DNA from: Hymenopus coronatus
Taxonomy: Eukaryota > Arthropoda > Insecta > Mantodea > Hymenopodidae
NCBI GenBank assembly: GCA_030762935.1
Contig: CM060899.1
Coordinates: 19,486,501-19,550,500, forward strand
Length of the DNA stretch: 64,000 nucleotides
Direction: 5' to 3'
Part shown: positions 34,507 to 45,507 of the stretch, in pieces
Layout: the number at the start of each line of letters is the position of its first letter
Position numbering within the stretch: the first letter of the stretch is position 1
The notes under the pieces: model-generated
The model's input: the letters and a program-made list of their open reading frames with translations, nothing else
What the model was told of the DNA's origin: nothing
Database searches by the model: none
Program-made: the position numbers and the translations under genes

Positions 34507-35129
34507 TTAACTCATTGAAGTCCAGACGTTTCTTTAGTTGAAGGGCCAAGAAACCCAGGATTTTATGCCTACTTTGAGTTATTATTTACATTACTTCAAT
34601 CAAATCTGCCAAAAAGTATTGGAATAATTTAAAAGTATGGTATTCAAGGATTTCTCAAGAAGCAAGAAAATTGTCATAACTTTCGTATTAATATTTTATG
34701 TTAAATTTACAACAAGTATCAAATATGAGTTTGAAAAAATTGTGTAAAGCTGCTTACGCTCCATTTATTGAAAGTTCGAAAAACTCTCCCTCAGAATCAG
34801 AATTTTCCAGAGCTTCGTTTGTATCCTGAATTTCAGCTTCAGTTCACAGAAATTGTGAAAAATGCAACATTTTAACATTTAAGAATACCAAACGTAACAA
34901 ACAGATCATCAGGAAAATGACCAAGACTGGCCCGAGATCAACCAATATTACTAAATTTCCTAATAGTTGACTAAAGCAAGGACAGATGGCAGCACAAATC
35001 AGACAACTAAATAACTGATGCATGTTCTTTACAGCATAGCCCAAGACCGAGTTAAGGTCGTGGAATTGCATTAAAAGCATTAAGAATACCTGCTCGAGCT
35101 ATACTTGGGTGTGGGCTTCAATGTGTTAA
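34507..35129 (-). mobile_element. piggyBac-like MITE flanked by TTAA, copy 1
   Basis: TTAA lies at both ends (34507 and 35126). Inverted ends are CTCATTGAAGTCCA on the left and, read inward, CACATTGAAGCCCA on the right. A subterminal hairpin is formed by CTCGAGCTATACTTGGG. The body is the reverse complement of 62215-62860. It is noncoding. Confidence 0.85.
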
Positions 35130-35250
35130 AAAGAATTTCTGTAGAATAATGCAATATTTGTCTTACTTTATCAGCTTATTTCTAAGTGTTGCTAGAATAT
35201 TCATAAGCCTTTTCTCCTTCAGTTCTAACTGAAACTATTTGATGTTACAG

Positions 35251-35321
35251 CTCCAGTTGGACCACCTCAAAGTGTTCACATAGAAACACTTGGTCCAGAT
35301 CAGTTGCTTGTCACCTGGAAG
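35251..35321 (+). CDS. Dscam: Dscam exon: start of FN2 (71 nt)
   Basis: A short exon, phase 1 in and phase 0 out (acceptor tgatgttacag, donor GGAAG|gtaagt). It encodes APVGPPQSVHIETLGPDQLL and then VTWK. This is the A and B strands of FN2, with the core tryptophan near the exon end. The pattern GPP-x-x-V...L-x-V-x-W-K matches Dscam FN2. The next exon continues with PP, completing the usual WKPP. A piggyBac-like MITE ends about 120 nt upstream. Confidence 0.93.
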
Positions 35322-36011
35322 GTAAGTAGAGGAGGATATAAAAGCAGGAAAAGTTTCTTGAAAGGTTTTGCCATATCATTCCCATCCACAAACCTTTTCC
35401 ATGCTTATTACTACTTACTTCTGCATCATCACTGTTCAAAAACCTTACCATCACAAATTCCTATACAAAATAAACACATGCATACAAACTTTGAGGTTCT
35501 GTATCGCTTCATAATAATGAAACAAGAACTTAAAGTAAGCTGAAACTACCCATAGGTTAGCATTACATAAGCAAAGTCCATTGTATGCTGAAATAAAAGC
35601 CTATGAAAAATTACGCACTAACATGAGGGAAATAAAAAACACAAATTGTATGAACAAAGCATTGAAAAATCTATTAATTGTAAAAGTATACAATCAGTTT
35701 CAGAATAGATTCTGTAAGTTACATAAACCTATTGTTCCTAGGTTAGTACCATACTATATATATATATATTTTAAATTGCAAATTTTTATTTATCATAATT
35801 CTTATTAATTGTACTTCTATATCTGAGTCACCTGTGTGTGCACTTTTTACTAAATTTATTGTAAGCATTAGGGACAGTAAAACATCTTGACTACAAGCTG
35901 TTAGGCCAAGCACTGCTAACACATGCAACATTGCTCATATTCTTCACAAAATTAACTTCAGCATGGCTGTAGTCCTATTAGGAGAAATGGTGGAGTGATC
36001 CAATATTTTAA

Positions 36012-36492
36012 TAGTGTTGAACGCCCGCTTTTATTACATAAGAAGGCACTGCAGGCGATGACAGTGATGATACATGGAAGGAAGATGAAGCACCAATGAA
36101 TATGATGGCAGGGGAAACCAGAGAAAACCCGCCCCTGCGCTGCTTTTTAAACACAAATCCCATGGCCATGCCATGGCCGAGTGGTTAGACCACTCGTCTC
36201 TCACCTAGATGGACCGGGTTCAATCCCAAGCGACCGCATGTGAGATTTGTGGTGGACAAAGCAGCACTAGGGTGGGTTTTCTCCGGGTTCTCCGGTTTGC
36301 CCCGCCATCGCATTCCACCGGTGTTCCATCTTCATTCATGTATCATTGGTGTCACCACCTGCGGTGCCATAAGTAGTTAAAGCAGGCATTAAACACTACC
36401 CAAAAAAAAAAAAAAAAATCCCACATATGCTCACTTAGGAGTGAACCTGGGCCACTTGGGTGAGAGGAAAATGATCTGCTCACTTGGTCATA
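36012..36492 (-). mobile_element. Family S SINE, minus, split by another SINE
   Basis: The 3' and central part is at 36012-36162 (read inward: AACGCCCGC end, GTTTTCTCTGGTTTCCCC, GATTTGTG). The head is at 36424-36492 (box B-like region and a decayed box A). The two are interrupted by the + SINE at 36163-36418. Confidence 0.8.
36163..36418 (+). mobile_element. Family S SINE, + copy with poly-A and target duplication
   Basis: Box A is TGGCCGAGTGGTTAGACCAC and box B is GGGTTCAATCCCA. The body contains GGTGGGTTTTCTCCGGGTTC and the end GGCATTAAACACTACC, then a 16 bp A tail. A direct repeat AAATCCCA flanks it (36155 and 36416). It is the best-preserved copy of the family. Confidence 0.92.
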
Positions 36493-36499
36493 GTCTAGT

Positions 36500-38015
36500 C
36501 TTGTTGAATGATGCACTTTTACTGTGAAAGTATATATTTCTATAATGTTCTAGAAATTGTTTTCAAAAAATATTTAATTCAATGAGAAATATTGTTACAC
36601 ATATTTTGTTTCTTGTTTAAAAAGCAGGACAATATGTGTCTCCAATGCGTTTCTCAGGGTACTGGGACATTTATGTGAAAACTGGCACTGCCCTGGCAAA
36701 ACTGAACATCTGGTCAGCCTAAAGTTCTCTAAATGATTAGGACTCAGAAGTTGATAATCTAATAATTACTGCAAAATGACTTTATAATGACCTTAAATTT
36801 AAAAATATGACCTAAAAGAATTGAAAAATAGCCTATAAAATGCTGTTAATTTATGAAGACATGAAATGAAAATAGAGGAAAAAATGACATACTGAGAAAT
36901 CGAGATATACTTTATTCAATTGCAGTACAGAATCATAGACACTCACAGTTTCTCCAATTTGAAGGATCACGAATTATTCTGCAGAATATTTCTGTACATT
37001 GTAAAACTGCTGATGCCCTGGATGTATAGCTAAAATAGACAATGTCTCCTTGCTAAAGACTTCCACATTTACAACTGAGTCAACATTTTTACCTTGCAGA
37101 ACTTTATTGATTTTACACTTTGTGTGCTAATTAAGGTTCTTTAAGATCAAAAGGAGGATCCTTCCTGAAATGGCTAACCAGGACTGCCAAATCAAGGAGA
37201 GAGGCCTGTGCCCCCAGGGTAAGCTATGAAAAAAGAAAAGAAAAGAAAAAAAACAAAAAAAACAGCATATTTACATTTTTTGTGTTTTTGCTGACTGAAT
37301 TTTCTTGCACAATGCCTCAAACTCTGTTAAACCTTTTATATCTTAACAGGAACTGAGTGCATCTCTCACGGTGGTGTCAGAATAGAAAAATTACTAATTT
37401 ATGCCTAACTTTTCTCCCGATAAATTGCTAATTGTCACAGAACTTTTGCTATAAAAAATGTCAATCAGTAATTTGACTACAATGTGCACATGTTTTCTTG
37501 GGCAATCAGTTCCCTAGTCTTCATTCAGTAGATTTTATGCAATTTCAGAAGCAGAGCAGAGTAACAACATTGAGACATCAGGTATGCTATACACCTTGAT
37601 ATCTAGTGGCTTTAATATTAAGGTTCCATTTTGTCCCTAGATCCCAGAGTTCATGCACATGCACATATATTGTGTTTAGTTTAATAATTGAGCTATTTTG
37701 CAGTAATTAGATAACTTTTTCATGACACGTCTGAGAGTCGTAGAGAAAGAAACTTTCTGTGGTTGGCAACACTGTGGGAGGAAAGGTAAGCGACCTCTCC
37801 CTTCTTCCCTTGGCTCACACCAGCGCCCAATAAAAGGTGTGCTCACAGTATAGCCCATTAAATTCATTTATTAAAAGGTTGAATCTGATTACAATTAATT
37901 TGCTTCTTAATTTCAACTAAATAAGGATAATTATTTATCTAACTGGAGTATTTTATGGACAGTGTTCAATGATCTGTGGTGTTAACCACCGATTTATACC
38001 TATTAGAATTTTTGC
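36500..38015. other. Intron DNA without recognised elements
   Basis: AT-rich sequence with a short A-rich run at 37228-37262. A slightly GC-richer piece lies at 37750-37850. No repeat shared with the rest of the window and no coding signature were noticed. Confidence 0.4.
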
Positions 38016-38023
38016 CCAAAAAC

Positions 38024-38600
38024 AATTGAAGGGCTGAGAACCATAGTGGGCCATCTTCATGTGAGGTGAAAATTTAGCTGTTACCATCTGTCAGTATAGT
38101 TTATGGTTATACATCTTATATTGCAGTGGGCCATGTCCAGCATTTCCCGTTTACAAACAGTAGAGCATCAAAATATCGGTCTAAATGAAACTACAAATTC
38201 TGTTAGAGTCAGAGTGGTCCAAATCACGCTATGTCCATGCTACCATTTATTCCTCCAGTGAATCATGATTTTTACAAGAGTTTGCGTGTGCAAGACAATA
38301 ATGATGATCAGCAGGACATTGATTAGATGTATGGAAATGGCCCAGTTGCATTTCTTTAGGCTGAGCCAAATCCCAGCAAAGGAAAATAGCTCCCAATAAA
38401 TAACTGTAAAACCTAATTTTGCATGAAGCCACTTTAATGTTGTACTAATATAAGATAGAAAATATATTCTAAATTGCTGTGGTATTTAGTTATTATGTGT
38501 AACTTGTCTCAATAAATTATATTCTATTATATATTATATTCTATTACTCCATTTTTAAAAAAATGGTGCTTGGCCCACTATGGTTCTCAGCCCTTCAATT
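38024..38600. mobile_element. Short DNA element with perfect 30 bp inverted ends
   Basis: The left end at 38024-38053 begins AATTGAAGGGCTGAGAACC. The right end at 38571-38600 is its exact reverse complement, about 30 of 30 bp. The interior is about 520 bp and noncoding. No clear target duplication was identified, so the class is open. Confidence 0.75.
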
Positions 38601-39007
38601 ATATTTTCATTATGTACTTCCAGTTCAGGCTACTGCTGTTGGTGGTGTCCGCTTTAAATGAAATATTTTTCTGTTCCAATAAAGTTTTATTAACCATTAT
38701 ATTTTTTCCAATCATCTTTTTAGTAATTTATTATATTAAAATAAATTATTTCATAAATATTTATGAAAATTTCTAGTGTTGTTGCCGAATGAATGTGCAC
38801 TACTGAGGGATCGCGAGAAGTTGCATGGATAGAGCACATGGCACAATGCTATAAACAGTGGGCATTTATGTTAATCTTTCATTTATGTTATTAACACAAG
38901 AAAGTAAGCAATAGTTATCACATTTACTATAGCTCATGTACTGTAATGTCAGCACTGCTGTAATGGGGCATCATCTACAATGAGTGAACACGTTTGTTTA
39001 AGCCCGT

Positions 39008-39268
39008 CTGGGTAGTGTGGTGGTGGCGTGTCTGCCTCATATTCAAAAGGTCGTGAGTTAGAATCTCGCTTAGGGTGAGTTACCCGGATAAGGTTCTTTT
39101 TCAGGGTTTTCCCTTATCATGAGAAGACAAATGTCAAGTAACTTTAAGCTCCATGGACCCCGAGATCATTTGAGCATCATTTCACCAATTTCATCCATCA
39201 TCCGATATGACCAACCAGGTTAAAGGACATTAAGCTAATATAAACAAAAAAAAAATAATAAAAAAAGT
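39008..39268 (+). mobile_element. tRNA-derived SINE (family T) with A-rich tail
   Basis: Box A-like TAGTGTGGTGGTGGCGTGTC and box B-like GTGAGTTAGAATCTCGC are followed by a body with GTTACCCGGATAAGG and TTCACCAATTTCATCC. The tail is A-rich at about 39244-39266. Only one copy is seen in this window. Confidence 0.75.
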
Positions 39269-39504
39269 AAATCGCTGTTGAGACCTCCACCAGGACACTT
39301 CGATCGCACTGCCACTGAAGATGTCTGCCACAGCCACAGCTGCAGACGAAATGTCTGGGAAGATGAAGAAGGAGGAGCCCAGTAGACCACGGCCTACAAG
39401 CCCAGATAATAATTTTTCTTTTACTGGCACCGGCCGTGAAAGCCTACAAATTTCAAAGTAACGTTCGTTTAACATATAATATACCTGAAATGAAAAGGCA
39501 TTTT

Positions 39505-39765
39505 ATTTATGGATGCTCTTTAACTGCTGTGGTTCTCAGCATCCCATTCTATACTGGGCGTGAAAGACCAATTAATTTTGCTCAGAGACCTCTCTATGCG
39601 GCTTGAGGTTCTTTTACATGCCGTAAATCTACGACATGGGACCCACGGCTTTACTTCCCATCTGAAGGAAGCCATGCTAAGGATTTTTACACCCAAAAAA
39701 ATCCATCGTCCTCCGCCGGGTTTGAACCCATGACCTTGGGTCCAGTGTATAACATAATAGTGCAA
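39505..39765 (-). mobile_element. Family U SINE, minus copy
   Basis: On the minus strand it has box B GTCATGGGTTCAAACCCGGC, AAAAATCCTTAGCATGGCTT, CTCTGAGCAAAATTAATTGG and a GATGCTGAGAACCACAGCAG end. It is well preserved; the box A half is decayed. Confidence 0.85.
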
Positions 39766-40203
39766 GCATGGCAGCACTGGTAACATGAGATGGGATGGTA
39801 GTACATCAAAAGTGTCAGAAAATGTAATAGGACTAAAGTCAGAATGATGTAGTTGGAAGTAACATAATATGAGCTAAAGTTTGTCATGTCATAGTTAAAG
39901 AATTGCAAGATTGCTTTGTCTCTAATGTTGAAAAAGTCGATTTGACTGTGAAGGAGAAAAAAAATGCAACAAAGGAATGAAAATTTCCTAAAGGACGACC
40001 AGGAGCTAATAAAATGCTAGAAAAAAAATGCAAAATAAAATTAAGTCATTTTCATTCATGAAGCAATTTATATCCCATCCGGCATTTTCTCTAAAAAAGA
40101 TGACATTTCATCAACTTCCGAGCCCTATTAAGAAGTCATAAAAATAAGCAAGGGCTTCATAAGTAAAATGATACTGATTCCATATTCTGATGATTTGTTT
40201 TAG

Positions 40204-40314
40204 CCTCCACAAATGGAACTGTGGAATGGGGAACTGCTTGGTTATATAATCTACTGGAACATCCACGGTGCCAGCAATGGTGGCAAAGGAAGAAATCGCA
40301 CAAATACTCATACA
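40204..40314 (+). CDS. Dscam: Dscam exon: middle of FN2 (111 nt)
   Basis: Exactly 37 codons, phase 0 on both sides (acceptor gatttgttttag, donor CATACA|gtatgt). It encodes PPQMELWNGELLGYIIYWN followed by a basic, asparagine-rich loop (GASNGGKGRNRTNTHT) with an NRT sequon. The WNGELLGY motif is the C strand of FN2 (NGIIRGY in vertebrate DSCAM). Because it is symmetrical (0-0), skipping it would keep the frame but destroy the FN2 fold. I see no direct evidence for skipping. Confidence 0.93.
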
Positions 40315-40793
40315 GTATGTACTAAAATGATTAATAACAATAATTGTAACACATGTAAACATCTGCTTGGAAAAAAAAATATTTAAATTTGTTTTAAAGT
40401 TCAATATTTCATTATAGAATTCTAGAAAAACTGTTCATATTATGGTAATCAACATAGCCAGATAAAGTAAACCAGAGGCATTCTAGCTCATATACAGATT
40501 AAAACTGAGAGGTTCTTAGCAAATTATCCAAAATTTCCATATTTTAATTGCAGTTTTGTTCCTCCTTCTGGAGGGGGCAGATGTGCATGCAAGTGTGTGT
40601 ATATATGTTTTCTTTACACTCTCTAGCATGTATGCACTTACAATGTACATAGTAGCTATAGGAAATATTGTATTCCCCCCATGTTGAGATTTCAACAGAA
40701 ATATATGTTTTTAGGTCTGCTGAGTCCAAAAAGAGCATTTTTATAAAAAGGTCCTTGCATGTGAGCATCTGCAGGCAGCAAGGCTCAAAGGCT

Positions 40794-40796
<3 letters not shown>

Positions 40797-40888
<92 letters not shown>

Positions 40889-40942
40889 TAACAATAACAA
40901 TAACAATAACAATAACAATAACAATAACAATAATAATAATAA
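40797..40942. repeat. AAT/AAC microsatellite
   Basis: About 90 bp of AAT, then AAC, then AAT repeats. It lies at the 3' end of the minus-strand non-LTR element that follows, so it is best read as that element's tail, expanded. Confidence 0.95.
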
Positions 40943-41705
40943 TTTATTGATCCAGTTAATCCTTTCTACATTGTACAGTTGACATTGGACAGGTCATTTG
41001 TTACATAAATAAATATTATACATATATACATACAGTTGTTTCATCTAAATTATACAGGCATTTATTAATGAGATATTCTTTTAGCTTATGTTTGAATCAT
41101 GTTTTTTTTGGGCGTTGATTAAATTTTTTAGTGCTACTGGTAACCTATTGAATAAAATTGCCCCTCTTGTACCAACATCCCTTTCAGTGAATCTTTTATT
41201 TGTATGTCTAAAGCAATTGCAGTTATTTCTTGTAAAATGATTTTGCACTTAATTATTTCTTATTAATGGTTGCTTATCTGTTATGTACAATATAGTTCTA
41301 TAAATATACAGAGAATAAATGGTTAAAAACTTATTATTGGTAAATACAGTTCTGCATGATTCTCATGATTTCATTTTGTATATTAATCTGATGCTTTTCT
41401 TTTGTAAAATAAGAGGTTTATTCATTTTAGTTTTAGCAGCACCCATATTTCCACACCATATGTTAGGTGAGGATAGATGTATCCAAAGTATATTCATTTT
41501 AAAATTTGAACATCACAATAATTTTGAAAAACTTAGTAAATATATTGATTTGCTAACAACACTGCATAAATAGTCTATATGTCCTGTCCATTTTAAACAG
41601 TTGTCTACTTTAATGCCTAAAAATTTGTGTGTTAACGTTTTGAATTACCATATTCTGAACCTGCAAATTGATATTGTTTAAATTTTTATTTGACCTACTG
41701 AATCC
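40943..41705 (-). pseudogene. Non-LTR retrotransposon 3' part inserted in Repeat A
   Basis: The minus strand gives ILGFSRSNKNLNNINLQ near 41700 (an RT block before the KFLGI motif). Near 41230-41080 it gives FRHTNKRFTERDVGTRG, AILFNRLPVALKNL and EYLINKCLYNL with frameshifts. The 3' end carries AAT repeats. It is 5'-truncated at the junction with Repeat A. Confidence 0.75.
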
Positions 41706-42407
41706 CAATATCATTAAATACCAAACTTGGTATTTATGTTTAGCATCATTCAAGGATGTGGCACCAAGATTTTCTAGAAAATCCCCCCTTCCCCCACCCC
41801 AGATTACTCTTCCCATGTTTGAAAATTTTGTTTTTTTCAAAAATGGCTCTAGTGATTTTGATTAAAATACTGCTTATTAAAGATATTTACATCACAGACA
41901 AAATTTATATCTTAAATTTCCTGGGAATAGCCTCTGAAGACCCCTTTATTCAGGATGAATTTTGTATATTGTAGAACTAAACATTTCTGTAATATTCCAT
42001 TCTATTGGTTTCAGTTTTAAAATATTTAAACTTTTCTCAAATGAGAAGTTCTCATCTGTTTCATTTCTCTCTTGTTTTACTCTTGGCCTTGGAAAGATAA
42101 CCAAATTACATAATGACAGCCTTTAAAAGGCTTGACTATTGCTTTAGCCTAGAGTATTCTCTTATTTCCTTTCTATTTATAACAAACTATATAATAACGC
42201 CATTTCTGATATGTGTATCTTGATCAATATTATGTAGGTGAAAGATCAATCTTTTGTAAGAATAGATAAACTCAAGTGGATGAGGCATATCAGAATTTTC
42301 TTTCTTTGCTCACTAACAACTCTGTTGTTTTAGAGGCACCAGCATGAAAAACACTGTGAAGATAATGTCTAAAGAATTTTCTTAAGAAATTAAATTGATT
42401 TTATTTA

Positions 42408-42612
42408 TAGAGGTCCTTTAACTGCTGCACTTCCTAGCATCACACTCTATATAAGGTGTGAAAGACTGCCTAATTTTATTCAGAGCCTCTTGATTAGGCT
42501 TGCCATAAATCTATGTCAGGGCCAACAGCTTTGCTTCCTTTCTGAAGGAAGCCATGTTAGTTTTGTTTGTGCCCAAAAAAATCCACTGACCTTAGGAACC
42601 AGAGGCTATAAT
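42408..42612 (-). mobile_element. Family U SINE, minus copy (degraded)
   Basis: It is collinear with the 39505 copy through AGAGGTCCTTTAACTGCTGC, TTCTGAAGGAAGCCATGTTA and CCCAAAAAAATCCACTG. The tRNA-like head is largely lost. Confidence 0.75.
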
Positions 42613-43259
42613 GTTTTCAAATGGGAAGAGTTCTACTCTGCGGCGAATGAGATGTGTTATCGTGCTCTGCAATGCCAGGTTGCTACACTCACCTTTTTCA
42701 TATGTCCCTCTCACTTGCACACTGAGCATGCAAATCTGCCTGACGACATAATGTTTACTTATGTGTATTATGTAAACTATTTGAGCTAAAAATTTGTGGT
42801 TTTTACAGTTCTACTACGAACATTACTCCCTATCTTCCTTGTGAATTATTTTTTGCAAAATATGAATATTTTGTCTTAGCGCAAGTAGTATTTATGAGAG
42901 ACTGAATCACTTAGTGCATTACTCCCCAGTTAAGAGGGAATGCAATAGTCAACACATTACTCCCCGGTTAAGAGGGAATGCAATTGTCAACACAGCAGCG
43001 CTTGATTTGGTTGCCGGCCTGGTGGCGCTCAAGGACGAACCTCATCCCATTTGAAAGTTATTGTATGTTTTCCCTAGGCCATGGAGGACAACAATACTCA
43101 TAGAGAATAGCAACTTGCAGTACCTATAAATTTTAGTACTCTTGGATTTCTCCGAGAGAAACCAGTGACATTCTTACTAAGAACCTTTCATTTTGTTTGT
43201 ATCATTAAACAGAACTGCTCCTTGTAAAATGGGGCTATATAACCACATATTTTTGTTAG

Positions 43260-43398
43260 GTGCGGGGAATGAACGTCAATCAATTCAGGCTCACAGAGCT
43301 AAGAAAATTCACTCGCTATGACATCACTGTTGCTGCATTCAATGGTGTGGGGATTGGTCCACAATCAGTTGTGGTAACTGCTACAACACAAGAAGGAG
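43260..43398 (+). CDS. Dscam: Dscam exon: C-terminal part of FN2
   Basis: 139 nt, phase 0 in and phase 1 out (acceptor tttttgttag, donor GGAG|gtaagg). It encodes FRLTELRKFTRYDITVAAFN and then GVGIGPQSVVVTATTQEG. This is the E-F-G portion of FN2: L-x-x-L-x-K-F-T-x-Y, A-x-N-x-x-G-x-G-P and a T-T-x-E exit, as in Dscam FN2 (LNKFTQYGL...GTGPSS). It is followed after only 0.95 kb by FN3. Confidence 0.95.
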
Positions 43399-43542
43399 GT
43401 AAGGCAATTTTGTATATATTTGAAGTTTTATATTTGTTACAATTAATGATGGCAAACATTAGTTATCAAGATGCCAGAGTGGAAGGAGGCTGAAAAAGAA
43501 CAAATACAAGGGCAGTTTTTTTTTCTACCTTCAATAGGCTAT

Positions 43543-43740
43543 AAATAAAAGACAATTATTTTATTACTAAAAGTTTTGTATACTTAAAATTACTTTTCAA
43601 CATAATCACCGAAAAGTGTGAGACATTTATCATACCTGTGCACAAGCTTTGCAATACCCGCTTCAAAAAATGTCCTTCATAGGTGAAGCAGCTCCAAAAC
43701 ATTTTCTTCTCTAGTTGTTTTACAGCCTGTTGAAAATGTG
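43543..43740 (-). pseudogene. Mariner transposase C-terminal scrap
   Basis: The minus strand reads FFEAGIAKLVHRYDKCL, then FGDYVEK and a stop. This is the same C-terminal pattern as in the mariner at 32.5 kb. Confidence 0.7.
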
Positions 43741-43759
43741 CTGAATTTGCAGGTTCATT

Positions 43760-44010
43760 ATTTGATCAGCACACATACCGAACCTTAGAAATTCTTCAAA
43801 GATAAGAATGTTCATGTGCTTGAATGGCCAGGAAATTTGGCTGACATCCCCATAGAAAATTTATGGGCTATTTGCAAAACTGTTCCACAAAGAATGTTTG
43901 ATATTAGCTTTAAGTATGGTTTCATGATAATGATCTCAAAAATGTGTGTTCCAATCTTGTACAGTCAATGCCTAATCAATGGAACTTATAAAAAACAAAG
44001 GAAGACATAT
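43760..44010 (+). pseudogene. Tc1-like transposase C-terminal scrap
   Basis: It encodes HVLEWPGNLADIPIENLWAI, a decayed version of the PDLNPIENLW block around the last catalytic acid of Tc1 transposases. The frame is open for 65 codons. No terminal repeats were found. Confidence 0.6.
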
Positions 44011-44347
44011 TAAGTATCAAGAAATGTAAGTTGGAAGTAATTTATTACTCAATTTATGAAAGCATGAAAAATATTGTGTTGTTGTTCTGTTCCGATTAAT
44101 TTGCACAGTACTGTTTTTGCCATTTGTGTTTTTTCATTCACTCTTTTCATGCAACAATGAAGGATAAATCATTGATATTGTATGGTTGGTTCAAAGTCTT
44201 TTAATTATATGATTGCAGGAATGAGAAACACTTGTAAAATAATGGGTTTATTTTAGCACTTTAGCAGGTCTTTCATTTTGTAGAAAAAGAAATAAAGCTT
44301 TTGTCTATAGGGGTTTTAATTAATGTGATAAATATGCATATTTACAG

Positions 44348-44494
44348 TACCTGAGGCACCTCCACAAAACATTGCCTGTTCATCCCTTTCATCACAGAGT
44401 GTTAAAGTTAGTTGGAGTCCTCCACCAGTGAATCAACATGGTGGTCAGCTTCAGGGTTACAAAGTTATCTATAGACCAGTGCTCCAGGATAGCA
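44348..44494 (+). CDS. Dscam: Dscam exon: N-terminal part of FN3
   Basis: 147 nt, phase 1 in and out (acceptor atatttacag, donor GATAGCA|gtaagt). It encodes VPEAPPQNIACSSLSSQSV, then KVSWSPPP with the core tryptophan, and GGQLQGYKVIYRPVLQDS. APPQN, the S-x-x-V-x-V-S-W spacing and LQGYKVIYR match Dscam FN3 (LQGFRVIYW in vertebrates). The frame runs on past the donor for some 45 codons but is intronic there. Confidence 0.95.
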
Positions 44495-44892
44495 GTAAGT
44501 ATTTTATTCAGTTATTAGGTGGTGATATGTACATTTTATTTAAATTTCCAACAGCAATAATATATTTATTTGACAAGTTGATTAATTACAATTCAGGATT
44601 TTTTCCCGAACGTGTTTCGAAGGATTAGTTTCCTTCATTTTCAACTGGACATTGAGTAATTCCTTGTGGTGAAGCTGGCGATGTAAGTGCTGTCTCTCCT
44701 GGTGGTGGTTTAATGAACTAGCTAAACACATTCTTCTATGGAATGTTGAAATTGAAAACCCTGTTTCTATTTTTTACAATGAAGATTTGTTTCCATGTGG
44801 CCAGCTCTTTTTTGCTGTTATGTGTTTTTCAAGTTTTGGTTCTGAATTTATTTTGTGATGTTTTGTCCAAAAGTGGGTGGCAACTGCTGATC

Positions 44893-45507
44893 TACCACAT
44901 TCCTTGCGAATGCAGCGCAGCGTACATCGGCCAAACAGGACGCACTATTGCCACACGCGTTTCTGAACACCAAAGATCAATAAGGCTTATGCAACCCGAA
45001 AAATCTGGACTGGCTGAACACTGTACAGAACAGAGCTAACTTTACTAACACCAAGATAGTGGCAAAGTGTTTGAACTACTGGGAAAGGAGAGTAAAAGAA
45101 GCTTTAGCCATCTCATCTGAAACAAATAATCTAAATCGCGATTCTGGCCTACAATTAAGTTCAGCATGGACACCGATGTTAAAGAGCCTTAACACCTAAT
45201 CCTGTACCTGCAGTCTTCCAAGACTTATTTTCTAGCAGGTGCGTGCTCAAACACAAAACATTAGCCGAATAACTGCTATAAATAGTTTTCTACGAAGTCC
45301 GTGCCCAGGTCTCAGTCATCTTAAATACCAGGCCATAATATCTCGCGAACCAATCAGATGTTAGCTTCATTCCAGCTCTTATAAATACCAGTCTCCGCAA
45401 GCTCAAACCATCAGTTCACCCTGAAGACGAGGAAGATGCACTTCTTCGAAACGTTGGTGTCAAGCCAAGTTTTTACCTGGCTAGAAGCCCGAGAAGATTT
45501 TGAATTC
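44893..45507 (+). mobile_element. Penelope-like element, family C: GIY-YIG end and terminus
   Basis: It encodes LIYHIPCECSAAYIGQTGRT, ATRVSEHQRSIRLMQPEKSG and LAEHC, a well-kept GIY-YIG endonuclease core (Y-x-I-P-C-x-C, Y-I-G-Q-T-x-R, E-H). A frameshift follows, then LNYWERRVKEALAIS, NNLNRDSGLQLSSAW, the typical PLE C-terminus. A noncoding end of about 300 bp contains the hammerhead-like motif at 45421. Confidence 0.85.
45421..45461 (+). ncRNA. Hammerhead-ribozyme-like core in the PLE family C terminus
   Basis: The core reads CTGAAGA, a 7 bp stem GAGGAAG/CTTCTTC (one G-U pair) with loop ATGCA, then GAAA, a minimal stem III (ACG/TGT around TTGG) and GTC at the expected cleavage place. PLEs are known to carry hammerhead ribozymes with very short stem III. 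A convincing stem I is not seen, so activity is doubtful. Confidence 0.45.

Larger units (their letters stand above)
40617..42285 (+). repeat. Repeat A copy 6, split by a retrotransposon
   Basis: The 5' part (40617-40793, with GTTGAGATTTCAACAGAAAT and AAAAAGGTCCTTGCATGTGA) and the 3' part (41712-42285, from AATACCAAACTTGGTATTTA) are collinear with other copies. They are separated by about 915 bp of non-LTR DNA. Confidence 0.8.

Noticed and set aside
36163..36240. Possible functional tRNA gene (box A and box B present)
   Set aside because: The 3' half of a tRNA does not follow. A SINE body, poly-A and target duplication do. The same holds for the heads at 10470, 39008 and 59545.
40544..40982. 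Poly-Leu and poly-Asn frames
   Set aside because: Translation of the AAT/AAC microsatellite.
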